Origin: a bacterium HR29
GTDB lineage: Bacteria; Chloroflexota; Dehalococcoidia; Tepidiformales; Tepidiformaceae
Direction: 5' to 3'
NCBI GenBank assembly: GCA_002898215.1
Contig: BEIF01000002.1
Location: forward strand, 310,001 to 374,000
DNA length: 64,000 bases
In this document: one piece after another, positions 61,451 through 64,000 of the stretch
Layout: each line of letters starts with the position of its first letter
Position numbering within the stretch: the first letter of the stretch is position 1
Notes under the pieces: model-generated
Database searches by the model: none
The model's input: the letters and a program-made list of their open reading frames with translations, nothing else
What the model was told of the DNA's origin: nothing
Program-made: the position numbers and the translations under genes

Positions 61451-61574
61451 ACGCCTACGGGGTTAGCTGCCGGGTTCGGTGGAGAAAGTCACCTATCCCG
61501 CCGTGGCGGGAATTCACCCCACAATGTCGGGTCCCCCGTTCCGCTCGGCAGCGGATTCGGCAGCCCAAGCGTAC
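61451..61574 (-). promoter_or_regulatory. Cyclic-di-AMP riboswitch (ydaO-yuaA type)
   Basis: On the minus strand the aptamer has the diagnostic ydaO blocks in order: a 5' TACGC stem half, GAGCGGAACGGGGGACCC, TTGTGGGGTGAATTCCCGCC, the stem CCGCC/GGCGGGA, then CCGAACCCGGCAGCTAACCC and the 3' GTAGGCGT closing half. The GGGGTGAAT and CAGCTAACC pieces are hallmarks of this class. Bound c-di-AMP normally terminates transcription, and an unpaired GC hairpin region follows. It precedes only the 59-residue zinc-ribbon gene on this strand. Confidence 0.85.
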
Positions 61575-61711
61575 CACACCACTGCAAGCCCCCCGAGCCG
61601 AGCAGATCCGAGAGTCGCCTTCGAACGTAAATCGATCGGTCGACACCTGCGAATCGTTCACGCCACCGCAATTGACCGCCACCCCCACCGACACGTCGGA
61701 AGGAGCGCCAC

Positions 61712-62911
61712 GTGCCGTACTTCGACCCCGCTCGACCGTCGTACCTCGAGAACCCCTACCCCGCCCTCGCCCGCCTTCGCCGCGAAGCTCCCGTTGCCTG
61801 GATTCCTACGCTGCAGGCATGGGTGGTCACCGCCTGGGACCCCCTCGCCGAGGTGCTCCACGACCACGCTTCCTTTTCGGCCGACCCCGCCTCCGCCGGC
61901 GGCGAGTTCGGGGCTCGTGTCCGCGCCTCGCGCGCCCGCATACCCCTGGGCGGTGCCCCCATCATGGGGAATAGCGACCCGCCCCTCCACGACCTGCTCA
62001 GGCGCCGGGTGAACCGCTGGTTCACCCCCGCCGCGGTTGCCAGGCTTCGCGCCGACGTCGAACGCGTCGCCAGCGCCCTTCTCGGTGATCTCCCATCGGA
62101 CGCCCCTGTGGACATCATGGGGAGCTTCGCCGAGCGCCTTCCCGTACAGGTCATCCTCCACCTCCTCGGCGTCCCGGCGTCCCAGCAGGCGGCCTTTCGG
62201 ACGGCCTGCCTGGCTATCATGCGTGCGCGGAACGAAGGCGCCGGGAACCCCGAGGTCGTGGCCGACGCGGCGAACGCCGTGGAGCGCCTTGACCGCGTCT
62301 TGAGGGAAGCTCCTCCGGACAGCCTCATCGGGCGGCTCCGTGGCGAAGCGGTGCCCGAGGAGCTCCCGCCGGAACATCTCCTGATGCTCGTGGTCCACCT
62401 CGCCACCGCCGGCAACGGACCCCTGGCGCTCTTCATCGGCAACGCGGTGCTCGCCCTCGCTGCGAACCCCGAAGCCGCCGAGGCTCTCCGGCAGGGGAGC
62501 GTCTCGTGGGTCGCCGCCCTCGAAGAGCTCGCTCGGTTCGATACGCCCACTCACGTCATCTCCCGTTGGGCGAAGGCGCCCGTCGCGCTCGCCGGCCGTT
62601 CGGTTCGGCCCGGCGACACGGTGCACTTGGTGCTCGGCGCGGCGAACCGCGACCCCGCTCGCTTCTCCGAGCCCGACCGTCTCGATTTCGGCCGCCGGCC
62701 GGGTCGGCACGCCGCCTTCGGCCTCGGCGTTCACTTCTGCCTGGGGGCAAACCTGGCCCGTCTCGAGGCCGAAGTTGCGCTTCGTCTTCTCCTGGAGCGC
62801 TTCCCCGACCTGCGGGTGCTGTCCGTGGAACGGCTCCCGTCCTTCCAGCTCCGCGGTCCGCGCCGGCTCGTTCTCGCGCCTCCCTCGTCCTTCGTGCCCG
62901 TTCGGCCATGA
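61712..62911 (+). CDS. Cytochrome P450
   Basis: A 399-residue soluble bacterial-type P450. The haem-ligand motif FGLGVHFC343LGA and the K-helix ExxR (ELAR in ALEELARF) with the RxxD...ARDP-like meander (AANRDPARFSEPDRLDFGR) are clear. The I-helix oxygen-activating motif is abnormal: where AGxDTT is expected the sequence is AGNGPL, so the acid-alcohol pair is missing. It may use another oxidant (peroxygenase-type) or be redox-impaired. Substrate unknown; no ferredoxin partner adjacent. Divergent from the riboswitch unit. Confidence 0.9.
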   Translation: MPYFDPARPSYLENPYPALARLRREAPVAWIPTLQAWVVTAWDPLAEVLHDHASFSADPASAGGEFGARVRASRARIPLGGAPIMGNSDPPLHDLLRRRVNRWFTPAAVARLRADVERVASALLGDLPSDAPVDIMGSFAERLPVQVILHLLGVPASQQAAFRTACLAIMRARNEGAGNPEVVADAANAVERLDRVLREAPPDSLIGRLRGEAVPEELPPEHLLMLVVHLATAGNGPLALFIGNAVLALAANPEAAEALRQGSVSWVAALEELARFDTPTHVISRWAKAPVALAGRSVRPGDTVHLVLGAANRDPARFSEPDRLDFGRRPGRHAAFGLGVHFCLGANLARLEAEVALRLLLERFPDLRVLSVERLPSFQLRGPRRLVLAPPSSFVPVRP

Positions 62912-62968
62912 AAACGGGGCCCGAACGGCCGCCGAACGGAAGCCAGCTGCCTCCGAGGCTGGGGAGTG

Positions 62969-64000
62969 ATGGGTCACGCGCGTTCCGCCGTTCCGGCCGA
63001 TGACCGCGGCTACCTCCCCTTCATGGCAGGTGGGATCGGCGCAGGGGTGGGCGTGGGCTTCGTGCTGGCAGCGTACGTTCCGTTCGCCGCAGCGGGGCTT
63101 TTGGGCCGCCGCGAGGACGTTCCGTTTCTCGTCCAGGCCCATGGCGCGGCTCAGCTCCAGGGGTGGGCGGGGCTCTTCGTCGCGGGCATGGCCTTCCGGC
63201 TCGCCCCACGGCTCGCCGGTCGGCGCCCCGTCGACGCCCGACTCTCGTGGGCGACGTTCGCCCTGCTCGCCTCGGGAGCCGCCGGGCGCGTCGTCGGGCA
63301 ATCGGTGCCCGGTCTCGAACAGCTCTGCCTTCCCGCGGGTATCGCTGCTGCTCTGGGCATGCTCCTTACCGTCGCGGTCCTCGGCTGGTACCTCCTTCGC
63401 ACCCGACGGCCGGGGGCGTGGACGCTGGGGTTCGCGGCGGGGGCGGCCTGGTGGGCGTGGTGGGCGGCGGCGACGTCCCGCTCGGGGATGCAGCTTGCGG
63501 AGAGGCGCTACCTCCTGTTCCCCGAGCACGATCCGGTGCTGTGGACGGTCATGCTCGGTGCCATCGGCAACTTCGTCTGGGCGGTCCAGTCGCGCAGCGT
63601 GCCGACCTTCTTCGGCCGCGGCCAGCCGTCGATCCGCCGTTTCGCCCTCCCTTGGGCGGCGCTGAACGTCGGCCTCGTCGTCGTCGCTTTGCAGGTCTTC
63701 GAGCCCCTTCGGTCGGCGCGGGCGGAGGGTTCCGGTCTCGCTCTGGCCGCGGCCGGGATGGCCGGCCTCGCCGTGATGGTCGGCGCGTTCCACGCTCGCG
63801 CGCATCGGCTCCGCCCGCGGGCTCGCCCGGCGGCGCGCTACGTCGCGGCAGCGGACTGGTGCGCCCTCGGCGCCGCCGCGGCGCTCCTCTGGGCCGGGGT
63901 GCACACCGCCGCTGCCGGCGTCTATGCCGACCCCGGCCTCCGCGACGCTGCCCGTCACCTCTTCGGCGTGGGCACCATCACCATGCTCATCGTGGGAGTC
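62969..64000 (+). CDS. NnrS-family haem-copper membrane protein (3'-truncated by window)
   Basis: The last gene, open to the window end (344 codons so far). It encodes a polytopic membrane protein with about eight hydrophobic segments so far. The pattern H-G-A-A-Q-L-Q-G-W near residue 52 followed by F-V-A-G-M-A-F-R-L-A-P-R is typical of NnrS, a haem/Cu membrane protein that protects against nitric oxide. The ATG at 62969 follows GGGGAG. The stop lies beyond 64000. Confidence 0.75.
   Translation, partial: MGHARSAVPADDRGYLPFMAGGIGAGVGVGFVLAAYVPFAAAGLLGRREDVPFLVQAHGAAQLQGWAGLFVAGMAFRLAPRLAGRRPVDARLSWATFALLASGAAGRVVGQSVPGLEQLCLPAGIAAALGMLLTVAVLGWYLLRTRRPGAWTLGFAAGAAWWAWWAAATSRSGMQLAERRYLLFPEHDPVLWTVMLGAIGNFVWAVQSRSVPTFFGRGQPSIRRFALPWAALNVGLVVVALQVFEPLRSARAEGSGLALAAAGMAGLAVMVGAFHARAHRLRPRARPAARYVAAADWCALGAAAALLWAGVHTAAAGVYADPGLRDAARHLFGVGTITMLIVGV

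Overview
The window is 64 kb of dense, GC-rich bacterial chromosome (by eye well over 60% GC, with strong C/G preference at third codon positions). There is no rRNA operon, prophage, insertion sequence or CRISPR array. The gene mix (class II ribonucleotide reductase, cobalamin-dependent methionine synthase and acyl-CoA mutase, a eukaryote-like IleRS, short-type ThiC, MurT, lipoproteins with long Pro-Thr linkers) suggests a Chloroflexota bacterium, perhaps of the Dehalococcoidia/Tepidiforma kind. That placement is an inference from gene content, not a measured phylogeny.

Layout. 0-5.4 kb: PilZ protein, PAP2-type membrane enzyme, a small Cys4 protein, a decayed gene, aspartate-semialdehyde dehydrogenase, an alpha/beta hydrolase and a Dam-type adenine methylase. 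5.4-9.3 kb: lactate-utilisation LutA and a LutB-like protein, apparently cotranscribed with the methylase, and a divergent MFS exporter. 9.3-14 kb: polysaccharide deacetylase, cytochrome c maturation pair (TlpA-like thioredoxin and ResB), and an orphan MurT. 14-20 kb: Nudix-like protein, CorC-type membrane protein, epoxyqueuosine reductase, PIG-L deacetylase, LexA under its own operator, an oligopeptide ABC ATPase and a HAD phosphatase. 20-23 kb: cobalt ECF transporter cbiMN-cbiQ-cbiO. 23-34.6 kb: IleRS, two lipoproteins, a CopD-like membrane protein, MoxR ATPase, MetH, FabI and an acetyltransferase. 34.6-43.6 kb: a hydrolase-TM-PKD fusion, small proteins, KtrB/KtrA potassium uptake, a PAS protein, a HEAT protein, class II RNR, Hsp20 and DUF2267. 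43.9-46 kb: thiC with a TPP riboswitch unusually far upstream. 46-50 kb: an exported protein and a two-component system sharing a probable operator, then a gene-poor stretch and tRNA-Pro. 50-57.6 kb: two paralogous glycosyltransferases, a methyltransferase, HxlR regulator, a degenerate histidine kinase, a ferritin-like VIT1-type iron/manganese transporter and a gamma-glutamylcyclotransferase. 57.7-64 kb: acyl-CoA mutase, tRNA with CAU anticodon, zinc-ribbon protein, PRPP synthetase, a c-di-AMP (ydaO-type) riboswitch in front of a 59-residue zinc-ribbon protein, a cytochrome P450, and an NnrS-like membrane protein cut by the window end.

How the parts fit. Cobalamin runs through the window: cobalt uptake (cbiMN/Q/O) would feed MetH, class II RNR and the mutase, all B12 enzymes. 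Cyclic-di-AMP may be a second thread, since KtrA-type RCK_C proteins are known c-di-AMP targets and a c-di-AMP riboswitch is present. At least nine convergent gene pairs overlap at their 3' ends, an unusually compact arrangement that leaves little space for terminators.
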